Made by a program: the position numbers and the translations under genes | In this document: positions 11,850-21,545 of the stretch, piece by piece | Numbering within the stretch: the first letter of the stretch is position 1 | Layout: every line of letters starts with the position of its first letter | Source of the DNA: Nageia nagi | Taxonomy: Eukaryota > Pinophyta | Direction of reading: 5' to 3' | NCBI GenBank assembly: GCA_050084985.1 | Contig: JBITNC010000001.1 | Location: forward strand, 216,132,001 to 216,196,000 | DNA: 64,000 nt | The notes under the pieces: generated by a model | Seen by the model: the letters and a program-made list of their open reading frames with translations, nothing else | Told to the model about the DNA's origin: nothing | Database searches by the model: none

Positions 11850-12235
11850 CATTTTACCTAACTTGCAATGATAAAAGGTAGCTTTTTTGGATTTTATATT
11901 CACTAACTAGAAACACCTTTCTATCTTTCATCAATCGTAATATGTTCAATATTCTATAATAAATACCATATTTATCCCACATATAAGAGTTATCAAGAAC
12001 AATGCTACAAATATCTAAAGGAACAACATCAACTACAACTTCATCAATGTACTTTGCAAAAATAATAAATTTCAACTTATATTATTTAGTGACTTGCAAA
12101 CTAGCATTACAATGCACCCAATATAAAGGATATGTATTTGGATTATTGAAAGTTTTCAATCCTAAATTACTTACCATAGATTAGAAAATCAAATTTACTT
12201 AAGAACCTATATCAATAATGTAATCTATATTTATT
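11850..12235 (-). pseudogene. Element A aspartic protease
   Basis: On the minus strand the active-site motif reads IIDIGS (around 12,218-12,203), where gypsy proteases have DTGS; Thr to Ile is an ACA to ATA change. Downstream, the frame at 12,075-11,854 holds KYIDEVVVDVVPLDICSIVL, the typical C-terminal portion leading towards RT. A stop lies between the two parts. The product would have cleaved the Gag-Pol polyprotein. Confidence 0.75.
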
Positions 12236-12299
12236 TTCTTAATTTGGATTTTGAAATGGAATAATTGAATCCTTTTTTCTTTAGTATCTTAATATTCTT

Positions 12300-13440
12300 C
12301 AATCTTTTAAATGGTAGAACAATTTAGTTTCTCATCAACATCTAAACTTCCCTCAATATCCTCACATTTAAGAATCACAACATTAGTTTTATCTATATTA
12401 TTTTTCTTATATGTATGTAATTTTGGATGAAATTTTCAACATTTATTATCAATATGATTATTTTTTTCATAATGACCACAATGCCTATTATCACCTTCTT
12501 TCATTGAAATATTAGTGGTCTTAGTTTTTTTCTTACCTTTTCCTTTATCTTGAGATTTACCTTTATCTTGTCCTCTCTTTGAATTGGAAGCCTTCTTAGA
12601 TTTATCATATTATCTTCTTACTTTACCATCCTCCTCTAATTATTGCACTTACATACACACACTTGATTAATATTAGTAATATTAAATAATATAATAGAAA
12701 ATAACTATGTAAACCTCTAATGTACTTTGTTAACTTTTAAGAATCTTTTCATGAAACCCTAAGTAAAGTAGCTTATTTACTAAATTCTATAGTGTATTCT
12801 TGAACTATTTTATTTCTTTTGTGTCTAAATAATTACCATTTCATAAATAATTTATTATGATATCCCAATGGATATAATTAATCTCTTAATAAGTTCTCAA
12901 ATTACGTATAAGAAGATACCTTTGATAAGTGTTCACAACTAAGATTTTCTACATGCCTTTCCCATTAAACTAAAGCATTTCCACCCATATTTAATATAGT
13001 AAAAGAGATTTTATAAATATCATTTACAATATAATAACTTTAGAAATAAACCTCTAATTATCTCAATTATTTAAATTTTATGCATCAACCTCTCCACCAA
13101 AAGTAGGAATTTCCACTTTATCCTCCACCTTGATGGAACTTAATTTGATGAAAATAATGAATTAGGTCCTTTAAATTCATTTTGATATCTTCAATTTATA
13201 TTTACATTCTCTCTAGTAGTTAATAACTTAGCCAAATGAGCTAAATAATTTTCCATTACCAAAAATCTTCTTTCAAAATTAGCATCCATCATGGTGTGAA
13301 TAGTTAATTGTTGCTCCTTCAAATCATTCATTTCTATCACTTTACATCTTCAACCAATCTTAGGATCCTTTAGAATAAATTCTAGTAGTTGTTATCTCCT
13401 ATTAAACATTATAAACCATGTCATTGGTGGCCTAAAATCC
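12300..13440 (-). pseudogene. Element A gag with zinc knuckle
   Basis: The N-terminal part has MDANFERRFLVMENYLAHLA (near 13,290-13,230), then a decayed capsid domain with many stops. A lysine-rich stretch (12,590-12,500) precedes the knuckle CGHYEKNNHIDNKC (about 12,480-12,440). The usual pattern is Cx2Cx4Hx4C; here the second Cys is Tyr (TGT to TAT). Gag would form the particle and bind RNA. It ends near the protease motif. Confidence 0.75.
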
Positions 13441-13472
13441 TTAAAATTTTGGTCTTAACTTTTACACATGTA

Positions 13473-13486
13473 AGATTTGATACAAC
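13473..13486 (-). other. Element A primer binding site (iMet tRNA)
   Basis: On the minus strand, about six bases after the 5' LTR end, TTGTATCAAATCTT is read. It corresponds to TGGTATCAGAGC, complementary to the 3' end of plant initiator Met tRNA, with G-to-A and C-to-T changes. This fixes the 13,493-14,212 LTR as the 5' LTR. Confidence 0.65.
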
Positions 13487-13492
13487 ATAATC

Positions 13493-14212
13493 TGTAATCA
13501 TTGAATGCTTATAGCATACTTAGATTTTTACTCATAAATTTAAATGAAAAAAATATTCACCATTATGAGATCCATCAATTGTATATAAATTTAATATTAT
13601 ACAATGTAAAACTATAAAATTAGTAATCTCAATCATACATAATAATATCAACATAATGATTTATCCTAGTTCATCTAATATGGGTTATTTTAGCATAAAA
13701 TTAGATCTTTCTCTTTCTATTATCTATGAATATTACAATATTACATGTATAGAGATATACCATCAAAATAATGGCAATACTATCTCCTACAACACTACTG
13801 CAATATTCTATAGTAAGAAAAATAACTTCAAAACTACAAAAATTTTTAAATGACTCTTAGTCTTTCTTCAAATCTTTATAATTTCCAAATATCAAAACTC
13901 TCTAAAACTCCATTATATAATGAATAGAGTAGCATGCCTTTAAATAGGTATGGAAATATCTCTAAGATTTTTATTAATGATCTTAATCCATTCAATTTTC
14001 TAAATTATCAATGTCCCTTCAACTTCCATTATTGACTCATTAATATGCACATAAATGGTAGCTTAAAAATAATATATGCACATTATTAATAGCATGATTT
14101 GTATCACTAATCAACTCTAGATTTCAATATTCAATCTATCTTCAAGTATATATACCTTTAGAATGAGTACTACTCCTATAAAGATGAACATTACATGATC
14201 CAATTCATATCA
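13493..14212 (-). repeat. Element A 5' LTR
   Basis: 720 bases from TGTAATCATTG to ...CATATCA, homologous throughout to 8,082-8,800. Promoter elements were not resolved. Confidence 0.88.
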
Positions 14213-14219
14213 ATTACTA

Positions 14220-14405
14220 TAGAGAAAGAAGTGAATGACATAATCAACATGATGCAAAATAAGAAAATAAAGAGTAGTTATAAATATATCAACCCATGAT
14301 AAGAGACATGGGACTATGCTTAAGGACTTTTGATGAGAAGAAATTTATCTTCCAAGAAAGAGATTTAGTATTGAACTATAGTGATCATATGATTTGCCTT
14401 TGATA
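14220..14405 (+). pseudogene. Gypsy pol C-terminal fragment on the plus strand
   Basis: One frame reads RTFDEKKFIFQERDLVLNYS (about 14,325-14,385), resembling the FQEGDLVL segment near the integrase C-terminus of plant gypsy elements. It stands directly outside element A, and a purine run (AAAGAAAGAGG) and the right copy of the repeated block follow. It is probably the pol end of the element into which A inserted. It is short, so the family call is tentative. Confidence 0.5.
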
Positions 14406-14410
14406 ATATA
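14399..14410 (+). other. Candidate polypurine tract of the outer element
   Basis: AAAGAAAGAGG directly precedes the repeated block starting TCTAAAGATC. The left copy of the block lacks this run, as expected if the block is an LTR and only the 3' LTR has the tract before it. Confidence 0.45.
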
Positions 14411-14630
14411 AAGAAAGAGGTCTAAAGATCATGCAAGTGATATTGTAAAAAGGGTACCTATAATAATGGATTGTAATTTACTATATATAGATCACATCAA
14501 TCAAACTAGGTTAACTATGTGTATACATAATTTTATGTATTTTATTTGGTGAACATTTTTATTTATACAAGCATTAAAATGAATAATGTGTGAGATCTAA
14601 AATAAATCCTAAAGTAGGGTTTATGAATTA
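14411..14630 (+). repeat. Repeated block, possible short LTR (right copy)
   Basis: Homologous to 6,231-6,444 with about 20-25 percent differences and small indels. Similarity stops at both ends at about the same places. If these are LTRs, the outer element spans about 6,231-14,630 with element A nested inside. Confidence 0.5.
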
Positions 14631-15350
14631 AAAAATACTAGGACTCTTAATGGTTCTCAACCTACAAGTACAAAAGATAAAAGATGGAATTATATCATAA
14701 TGATTATATGAGATAAGCCTACTATATAAATAGAACATTGAAAGAAAATCAAGAAGTATTATGGGTATGTATTTAGTTTGATAGCAAAGAAAATGCTTCA
14801 AATTATTGATTCCTAGCATACCCTAATGCTAATAACTTCCAAATCCTTCTGTTAAATACTTGATGAATATTGTTGGATATAGTGAGCCTTAAAAGTCATC
14901 ACTCTAATATATAGGAATCAACAAATTTAAAACTCAAAGTTTGCACTAGATACCACACCAAAAATTAAGATGTAAGCTTATTTAAATATATTTTTACATG
15001 TATCCTTTTGAATTAAAAATCCATACAAATTTCAATTTAAAATGATTATTTATAGAATGATTCTTTATTAGATTTAAATTTGATTTGAATTGGATTTAAT
15101 CCCATTTTATTTAAGATAAATAGAAAATATGGCCATTCATTTCTCTTATCTCTTATCTATTGAGCATATTTAAAATATAACTAGTGACTTGGTAATTTGT
15201 AACTAGAGTTCTAAATCTACTTACTTTCCTATTAGATGAATCATCAATAATATGGCAAGGTGATATGTATATTCTATCTAGTTACTTTCTTGTAAATTGA
15301 TACTAAATAAATCATCCATATTAATGTGACAATATTAATAATATAAAGTA
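14631..15350. other. Stretch without recognisable features
   Basis: AT-rich DNA with no protein domain, RNA gene or tandem repeat that I can support. It may be part of a decayed LTR continuing into the 57-bp array. Confidence 0.3.
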
Positions 15351-15359
15351 AATATTTAA

Positions 15360-15528
15360 GCTATTAATTTAATCCATAATTGAATAAGCAAAGCAAATAA
15401 TTAAATATAATTAACATGAATAATGTTAATTATCATTTTAAGCATACATTATTATGATAAAAATCATAAATAATATGACTAATATTATTTGCAATTTAAA
15501 AAAAAATGACTAAATTTCAAAATATAAT
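15360..15528. repeat. 57-bp minisatellite, left part (interrupted by element B)
   Basis: Units containing AATTAACATGAATAATG and CATAAATAATATGACTAA are about 57 bases apart (15,410 and 15,467). The unit cut at 15,528 continues in phase at 21,041 once element B and one ATAAT copy are removed. Confidence 0.65.
15524..15528. repeat. Target site duplication of element B, left
   Basis: ATAAT immediately left of the LTR; the identical 5-mer stands at 21,041-21,045 immediately right of the other LTR. Confidence 0.9.
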
Positions 15529-16385
15529 TGTTTACAAATAAAATTGAGCATGCAAATAAATAAATAGGTAAATATCTACAAACCCAATATATATGTATTT
15601 GAGCTATGAATAGCAATTTATTCTTAATAGCAATGAACAAGATAACCAATTCAGAAATTTAAATGTAATTGTACCAAACAAGACTATAATTTGTATACTT
15701 ACCTTACAGAGTGTACTTGACAACGAAAGATGAAGATGTTGGCAATGTACTGATGATGAACTACCCCTCAAAAATGTAGTGACCTATGAAGATGCAAAAA
15801 GAGGACTATAGGTGGTCCATTTTAGAGATAATAGAGTGCTGACGGTGTTCTTGGTTCATAAGGGAGCATTGAAGGCCTTCATTTGATGATTTTTAACCTC
15901 TCAATCAAGTCCAGAACTTTAATACGGATGTCTTAGATAGCAGTGTGATATTAGAATAGATCGTAGATGTCAGGATAACTCGTGAAAGGAAGTACACAAA
16001 CCACAGCCTTGTAGGCAGTACCAAGAGATACCTTAAGGGGTTGCCACTACAAGACCATATGCGGGATTGTGTGTATCCTTGTTATGTGGACTTACTATTA
16101 GATCCCATATTTATATATATAATAGATAATACAACCCATGGGTTAGCATACATCTACATAAACAAGGCTAATTCATAACATTTTAGATAAACACACCAAT
16201 AAACAAGGTAATTTATACAATATTCAAGATAATTCATGCAATATTCAAGATAATCATTATAAGATTCACATTTAAGACAAACATTGATACTATCACTTTA
16301 AGACATTCAAGACATATATTTAGACCAAGCATATTTTCATTAGTTTATTGATTTAAAAACATAAATTCATTTTTATGTGTTAACA
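15529..16385 (-). repeat. Element B 3' LTR
   Basis: 857 bases, TGTTTACAAAT to ...TGTGTTAACA. It matches 20,184-21,040 without large indels. A cluster of short satellite-like words (GATAATTCATGCAATATTCAA) lies near its right end. Confidence 0.93.
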
Positions 16386-16400
16386 GATGCCCCACTTTGG
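16386..16400 (-). other. Element B polypurine tract
   Basis: On the minus strand CCAAAGTGGGGCATC abuts the 3' LTR (TGTTAACAC). It is purine-rich and correctly placed, so it is the likely plus-strand primer. Confidence 0.7.
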
Positions 16401-16690
16401 ATGTGAAATCGAAAGAAACATGAGGTGAGTTGAGATTTTGCATTCAAAGTAAAAACATAATATCATAGTAAATAATTTGATAAGCAATAATAAACACTAA
16501 CCATTCTAAACTTAAACAACATCATGACAAAGCTTATTAGTACTAGATATGGGTTGAGAAAACTTCCTTTTGATATTACCTTGGGCATGCTTGCCCCTTG
16601 CATTTTGCCATAGAAGGTGATAGCCTGATATATCTGATAATCTGATAATCTTACCACAACACTGATGACTTGTGACAACAAACTTGATAA
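16401..16690 (-). other. Element B 3' non-coding region, unique part
   Basis: Sequence between the polypurine tract and the tandem repeats. Two overlapping open frames on the minus strand (16,693-16,463 and 16,697-16,512) have no recognisable motif. I treat it as untranslated. Confidence 0.4.
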
Positions 16691-16694
16691 CACA

Positions 16695-16875
16695 CATGAT
16701 GATGACCTAACAGACGACTTGACAAGACCACATCATAAGATGAGACATGATAACCATGATGACACACATGATGACCTGATGACAACTTGACAAGACCACA
16801 TCACAAGACAAGACATGACAACACATGACAACACACATGACCACATCATAAGATAAGACATGATAACCATGACCA
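16695..16875. repeat. Irregular short tandem repeat (ACATGA-rich)
   Basis: Variants of GACAAGACCACATCATAAGA and GACATGATAACCATGA recur at spacings of about 68 and 45 bases. It adjoins the 133-bp repeats and shares the CATGATAA word with them, suggesting a common origin. Confidence 0.6.
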
Positions 16876-16879
16876 CACA

Positions 16880-17290
16880 CGGGGGAGAGCTAAGTTCCAT
16901 ACACTGCAATGGAAGCTGAAACTTCTCACCAAGAGGCATGTTACAGCTACATAAAAACCAAACTCTGCAAAATAATGATAAATTGATGGAGCTGAAACTC
17001 CACCAAGAGGCATGATAAGTTGATAGAGGAGAGCTAAGTTCCACACAATTGAGACTTCACACCAAGAGGTATGCTACAGTTGCATAAGAATCAAACTCCA
17101 TAAAATAATGATAAACTGATGGAGCTAAAACTCCACCAAGAGGCATGATAAGCTGATAGAGGAGAGCTAAGTTCCACACAACTAAGACTTTGCACCAAGA
17201 GGTATGCTGCAATTACATAAGAACTGAACTTCACAAAATAATGATAAATTGATGGAGCTAAAACTCCACCAAGAGGCATGATAAGCTGAT
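16880..17290. repeat. 133-bp tandem repeat, three copies
   Basis: The word GGCATGATAAG recurs at about 17,010, 17,143 and 17,276, period 133. The unit includes GAGAGCTAAGTTCCACAC, CACCAAGAGGTATGCT and CAAAATAATGATAAA-type words. Its last third is the same sequence as the adjoining 41-bp unit. Minus-strand open frames through it repeat a Tyr-His-Ala-Ser-Trp-Trp peptide, but they look like by-products of the repeat. Confidence 0.85.
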
Positions 17291-17582
17291 AACAGGAGCT
17301 AGGACTCCACCAAGAGACATGATAAGTTGATAATGGAAGCTAGAACTCCACCAAGAGACATGATAAGCTGATAATGGGAGCTAGAACTCCACCCATAGGC
17401 ATGATAAGCTAATAACAGGAGCTAAGACTCCACCAAGAGACATGATAAGCTGATAATGGGAGTTGGAACTCCACTAAGAGACATGATAAGCTGATAATGG
17501 GGCTAGAACTCCACCAAGAGACATGATAAGTTGATAATGGAGCTGGAACTCCACTAATAGGCATGATAAGCTGATAACACAA
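17237..17582. repeat. 41-bp minisatellite, about eight copies
   Basis: CATGATAAG starts at 17,277, 17,318, 17,359, 17,400, 17,441, 17,482, 17,522 and 17,562, so the period is 41 (40 in the last two). The unit is roughly GGAGCTAGAACTCCACCAAG plus AGACATGATAAGCTGATAAT. It contains the inverted repeat GGAGCT..AACTCC. It appears to have amplified from one part of the 133-bp unit. Confidence 0.92.
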
Positions 17583-17599
17583 CCCTACAAACATGAGAT

Positions 17600-18000
17600 T
17601 CAAAGCAATATTATCCTGGATATGAGATAAAAATAAGCACTATATCAAGAGGCTTGCAGAATGATTTAAGAATTGATATCTGCCCCTAGAGATATGCAAA
17701 ATAGTGACCCAAGAGTAGGAAATCCATACTGAGAGGGATCCAGTGACTTTCATTCCAACAAAAATAGATCATGGAAGAGGACCGTAGGTGGTCTTCACTG
17801 ATAGATATGGAGCACTGGTGCTCCTCTTTTTACATAAAAATGGATCTCTATTTTCTCTACCAAAATGTTGGTTAGCATGTCTACCCTAATGTTAGTTTCA
17901 TTAGTATTAGTATGATCATGGGTGCTCACTAAATGATATTTTCGAAGGGCAACTCACCCTTGCTAGTGCTAGCTTCATGTTGATTTTTACACCATGGTGC
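17600..18000 (-). other. Element B interior between gag and tandem repeats
   Basis: No protease or RT motif is seen in any frame. A segment at about 17,760-17,850 (GAGGACCGTAGGTGGTC, GAGCACTGGTG) resembles part of the element's own LTR near 15,800 (GAGGACTATAGGTGGTC, GAGTGCTGACG), suggesting an LTR-derived piece in the interior. Otherwise unassigned; pol would start here in a complete relative. Confidence 0.4.
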
Positions 18001-18019
18001 CCTAGTGATAGTAGGGCTC

Positions 18020-19232
18020 TTTATTGTATTTTCTTATGCATACATTATTCCTGTATTATGTTTGGGCATGGGGTCTTTGTAGATTCCCAAGTTTCTATTA
18101 TCTACATGCACAAGAGCTTTCCCTTTTATGTCAGGTTTTTCAAATGAGATTGCTTTTCTATCTACCAGATCTTGGATGATATCTCTAAATTTTTTACATT
18201 CACATGTTTTGTGGCCATGAACTCTATGGTTTGGCAAAATCCTCCTGTAGTTTTAGTGGCTTGTTGGTTTACAGGTGGTAATTGAATTAGACCCTTCTTC
18301 ACCAATGATTGCAACAACTCATTATGATATTCTATGATTTTAGTGTATACTCAGGGAGTCTGAGGTTTGCTTGATTTATGTTTGTGTTTTTCTTGTGTGA
18401 TTATGTTAATTGTTGAAGTTTCCCTTTCTTCTATTCTAAATTTCCACAAACCAATTTTCATCATGTGTTGCTCTTTTCAAATCATGGAATCGATCATTTC
18501 AGAGAGGGGTTGGTCTAGATAGTTAAAGAATTCAAGCACCATCTCATCTCTAATGGATTTTATCAGCATGTGTTTTAGTTCTTTCTCATTCAAGTTTATG
18601 AATTTTGCAATTTTCTTCTATTTGGCTACAAACTTGCTAAATGGTTGATTTTCTTTCTATTTTATTTTGGCAAGATCTATAATGAGTGGTTTTCTCTTTA
18701 CGTTATATTGATATTGATCTATGAATTCACATTTTAGTTGCTCATAACTCTTGATGCTTTGATTTTCAAGTCCATAGAACTAGTCGGATGCTTCTCTTCC
18801 TAAGCTAAGTGGAAAAAGTCTAGCTAACATATCAGAATCATGTTGATGTCTATAAGCTGCTTCTTCAAAGATTAAAATATGCATTCTCAGATCACTCATA
18901 CCATTATATTTGTTAAAATCTATGTCTTTCCCTTCCCAAATTTTACTTCTTAATCTTGAACAAAGGGGGTGACTTTCTTCTAATTGTTCATTCTCTTTTG
19001 CTTCATTTAAATGTATTAGCTTTCTCAATTGTTCAGCCATGTTTGCTAATTGAGCTCTCATTTTATCTAATTTTTCTTTTTCAATTGATGAGTTTGGATT
19101 ATCTTTAGGTTGCTTATTTATGAAATCAAGATTTTCAAGTTCTTCTTCATTTTCATAATCAAGTATTCCAGGAGTAAATCTTCCTATCTATTCTCTCCAT
19201 TCATGAATCAGTTGATTTTCTAGTTCTCCCAT
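18020..19232 (-). pseudogene. Element B gag
   Basis: The frame begins at the ATG at 19,232 (MGELENQLIHEW). It runs through an acidic linker and a coiled-coil-like stretch (MRAQLANMAEQLRKL, near 19,060) to a capsid domain with DIDFNKYNGMSDLRMHI and MLARLFPLSLGREASD (18,920-18,780). It continues with FIDQYQYNVKRK and KENQPFSKFVAK. A frameshift near 18,245 leads into a frame (18,237-18,034) with NHRVHGHKTCECKKF and DIIQDLVDRKAI, the zinc-finger-like His/Cys segment of Tat-type Gag. A few stops (for instance TAG after HEWRE) interrupt it. Gag would package element RNA. Confidence 0.8.
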
Positions 19233-19249
19233 GATGACCTATCTTACAC

Positions 19250-20161
19250 TCAATTGAGCTTTCTGGTAAGATTTGTATTTGCTATTTTCTTTACCTCTAT
19301 TTCTTTGATTTTCTTTTCTTTATCTGACCAAAAAGGGTAAGCATTAAGAAGTTTTTGTGCAACAGGGTCTGTTTCAAGTTCTATTTCTAACTCACTATTA
19401 GACTCATCATCAAACTCAATTATTTCATCATCATCTTCTTCTAATATTATTGGTTTATGATATGCGAATGCCAAAGATGACGAAGAGGGTTCACAAACAT
19501 TTTGTTTAACTATCTTAGGGGTAAAAGAGTTTTGGTCATGATGGAGCATACAAAAGTTGATATGACTTTCCATGGTATAAATGGGCTACAAGTGGTCCAT
19601 TTCCATAGGGTTTAGATCATGAGTGGTCCTATTATGATCGATTATGATGCTTGAAAAAAAGATTGGTTCACCAAGAAATGTTCTAAAGGAAAATCTGAGA
19701 CCATTCATAGTTAAAAATTCATAGATTTTATGCAATGAATAAGCTATGGTAGGATCTTCAGAGAACTTGTAAAATGCCCCAAAATGCTCTATGAATTTTT
19801 GTATCAACCTTAGTTTATTTTCAGTGAGGTTTGAATTGTTAGATTTTACCCAGTGATAAAGGACCAACTGTGATTTGTTTTCCAAAGGTGGAACTAGATT
19901 TTCTAAGATTCCTCCTTCAAGGGTTTCATTATCTAAGCTATCATTATCTTCAAAATCACCATTATAGGATTCCTCATCCGGAAGTTTATCTTTGATAATC
20001 CAAGGAGCACTCTCTTTATTTAGTCTAGCACTTTTCCTAGTTGGCTCTATTCCTTTCCATGTTTTTCTTTTTCTCTTATTTTGTTCCGACGATGATTGAA
20101 CTAATGAAGGATAATCTAATAATTCATTTATATCTCTACTCATTGTTGAATCCAAAAGCAT
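19250..20161 (-). pseudogene. Element B upstream open frame (ORF1-like), one internal stop
   Basis: From the ATG at 20,161, three bases short of the primer site, a single frame runs to a stop at 19,250, about 303 codons, interrupted by one TAG (19,586-19,588). The first part has a basic segment (KRKRKTWKGIEPTRKSARLN), then HWVKSNNSNLTENKLRLIQK. The second part has an acidic run (EEDDDEIIEFDDESNSELEI). I do not recognise a domain. Extra frames before gag are known in Ogre/Tat-type plant elements, and this position fits. The next frame, gag, starts 18 bases downstream of its end. Confidence 0.6.
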
Positions 20162-20163
20162 GT

Positions 20164-20181
20164 TTCATGTCGGGTTCACCA
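20164..20181 (-). other. Element B primer binding site (tRNA-Trp)
   Basis: On the minus strand TGGTGAACCCGACATGAA stands two bases after the 5' LTR. The 3' end of plant tRNA-Trp(CCA) would pair with TGGTGAACCCGACGTGAA, so 17 of 18 positions agree, and the difference is G to A in a CG. The tRNA sequence is from memory. Confidence 0.8.
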
Positions 20182-20183
20182 AA

Positions 20184-21040
20184 TGTTTACAAATAAAATT
20201 GAGCATGCAAATAAATAAATAGGTAAATATCTACAAACCTAATATATCTGTATTTGAGCTACAGATAGCAATTTATTCTTAATAGCAATGAACAAGATAA
20301 CCAATTTAGAAATTTAAATGTAATTGTACCAAATAAGACTGTAATTTATATACTTACCTTACAGAGCATACCTGACAATGAAAGATGAAGATGTTGGCGA
20401 TGTACTGATGATGAACTACCCCTCAAAAATGTAGTGACCTATGAAGATGCAAAAAGAGGACCATGGGTGGTCCGTTTCAGAGATAATAGAGCACTAGCGA
20501 TGTTCTTGGTTCATAAGGGATCACTAATGGCCTTCATTTGATGATTTTTAACCTCTCAATCAAGTCCAAAACTTCAATACAGATGTCTCAGATAGCAGTG
20601 TGATATCAGAGTAGATCGTAGATGTCAGGATAGCTCACAAAAGGAAGTACACAAACCACAGCCTTGTAGGTGGTACCAAGAGATACCTTAAGGGGTTGCC
20701 ACTACAAGACCATATGCGGGATCGTGTGTATCCTTGTTATGTGGACTTACTATTAGATCCCATATTTATATAGATAATAGATAATACAACCCATGGGTCA
20801 GCATACATCTACATAAACAAGGCTAATTCACAACATTCTAGATAAACACACCAATAAACAAGGTAATTTATACAATATTCAAGATAATTCATGCAATATT
20901 CAAGATAATCATTATAAGATTCACATTTAAGACAAACATTGATACTATCACTTTAAGACATTCAAGACATATATTTAGACCAAGCATATTTTCATTAATT
21001 TATTGATTTAAAAACATAAATTCATTTTTATGTGTTAATA
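20184..21040 (-). repeat. Element B 5' LTR
   Basis: 857 bases, TGTTTACAAAT to ...TGTGTTAATA; the terminal CA has become TA. On the minus strand it lies upstream of the primer site and gag. Promoter motifs were not assigned. Confidence 0.93.
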
Positions 21041-21045
21041 ATAAT
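21041..21045. repeat. Target site duplication of element B, right
   Basis: ATAAT, identical to 15,524-15,528. Confidence 0.9.
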
Positions 21046-21440
21046 AAACATGATAGTTTAATTACTTTTTAACCATAAATTACTATGATAAAAAATGTCA
21101 TTAATATGAAAAATATTAATCACATTTTGCAAATGAATATGATCAAAATTCAATAAACATGATTAAGTTTAATTGTAATTTTCAAGTACATGATTATGAT
21201 CCAAAATATAATTAACATGATGAATAATGATTGCATTTTTTAAGGTAATTGACTATGATCAAAAATTCATTTAACATGATTAATTTTACTCAATTTTTAA
21301 AATATAAGACTATTATCAAAAGAAAATAAATATGATAAATATAAATTGTAATTTCCAAAGAAAATGATTAAGATAAGGAAGCATTTAATATGATGAATAT
21401 TAATTACAAATTAACTATGATAATAAAATAAATGATTATT
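21041..21440. repeat. 57-bp minisatellite, right part
   Basis: Degenerate units with AATTAACATGATGAATAATG and TATGATCAAAAATTCATTT recur at about 21,153, 21,211, 21,270, 21,326 and 21,383, spacing 55-59. It is the continuation of 15,360-15,528. The array may lie inside an older LTR that ends near 21,569. Confidence 0.75.
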
Positions 21441-21545
21441 GATGAAGTATCATTAAATATGATCAAAATTACTAATGCATACTTGATAATGCTAAATAAA
21501 ATAAATATTCTAGTGATAAAATAAGGTTATGCTAAATGTAGCATA

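Larger units (their letters stand above)
8082..14212 (-). mobile_element. Element A: complete but dead Ty3/gypsy LTR retrotransposon
   Basis: A 6.1-kb element on the minus strand with two LTRs (8,082-8,800 and 13,493-14,212), iMet-type primer site, gag with zinc knuckle, protease, reverse transcriptase, RNase H region, integrase with H2C2 and GPF-like C-terminus, and a short polypurine run. The gag-protease-RT-RH-IN order identifies Ty3/gypsy. LTRs differ at roughly a quarter of positions, so it is old. Numerous stops and frameshifts and lost catalytic residues make it inactive. Flanking 5-mers (TAATT left, ATTAC right) do not match exactly, so the target duplication has decayed or an end is misplaced by a base or two. 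Confidence 0.88.
15529..21040 (-). mobile_element. Element B: gag-only (TR-GAG-like) LTR retrotransposon
   Basis: A 5.5-kb element on the minus strand. It has two 857-bp LTRs about 95 percent identical, a 5-bp ATAAT duplication, a tRNA-Trp primer site two bases from the 5' LTR, an upstream open frame, a gag with a zinc-finger-like tail, a tandem-repeat region, and a polypurine tract. No protease, RT, RNase H or integrase is recognisable, so it should depend on a partner element. This is the layout of plant TR-GAG elements; the gag style resembles the Tat lineage. It is the youngest element in the window by LTR identity. Differences between LTRs are mostly C/T and G/A. Confidence 0.9.

Noticed and set aside
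8082-14212. Element A as still active because YLDD is intact
   Set aside because: Integrase lacks both readable catalytic Asp residues, the protease motif is altered, stops are frequent and the LTRs are strongly diverged.
17237-17582. Regular 41-bp repeats as a CRISPR array
   Set aside because: Units are contiguous without unique spacers, diverged from each other, and lie inside a plant LTR retrotransposon.
16733-17603. Minus-strand open frames of 62-103 codons encoding repeated Trp-Trp-Ser peptides as a repeat protein gene
   Set aside because: They run through the 133-bp and 41-bp repeats in several frames at once; periods of 41 and 133 are not multiples of three, so the peptide repeats are by-products.
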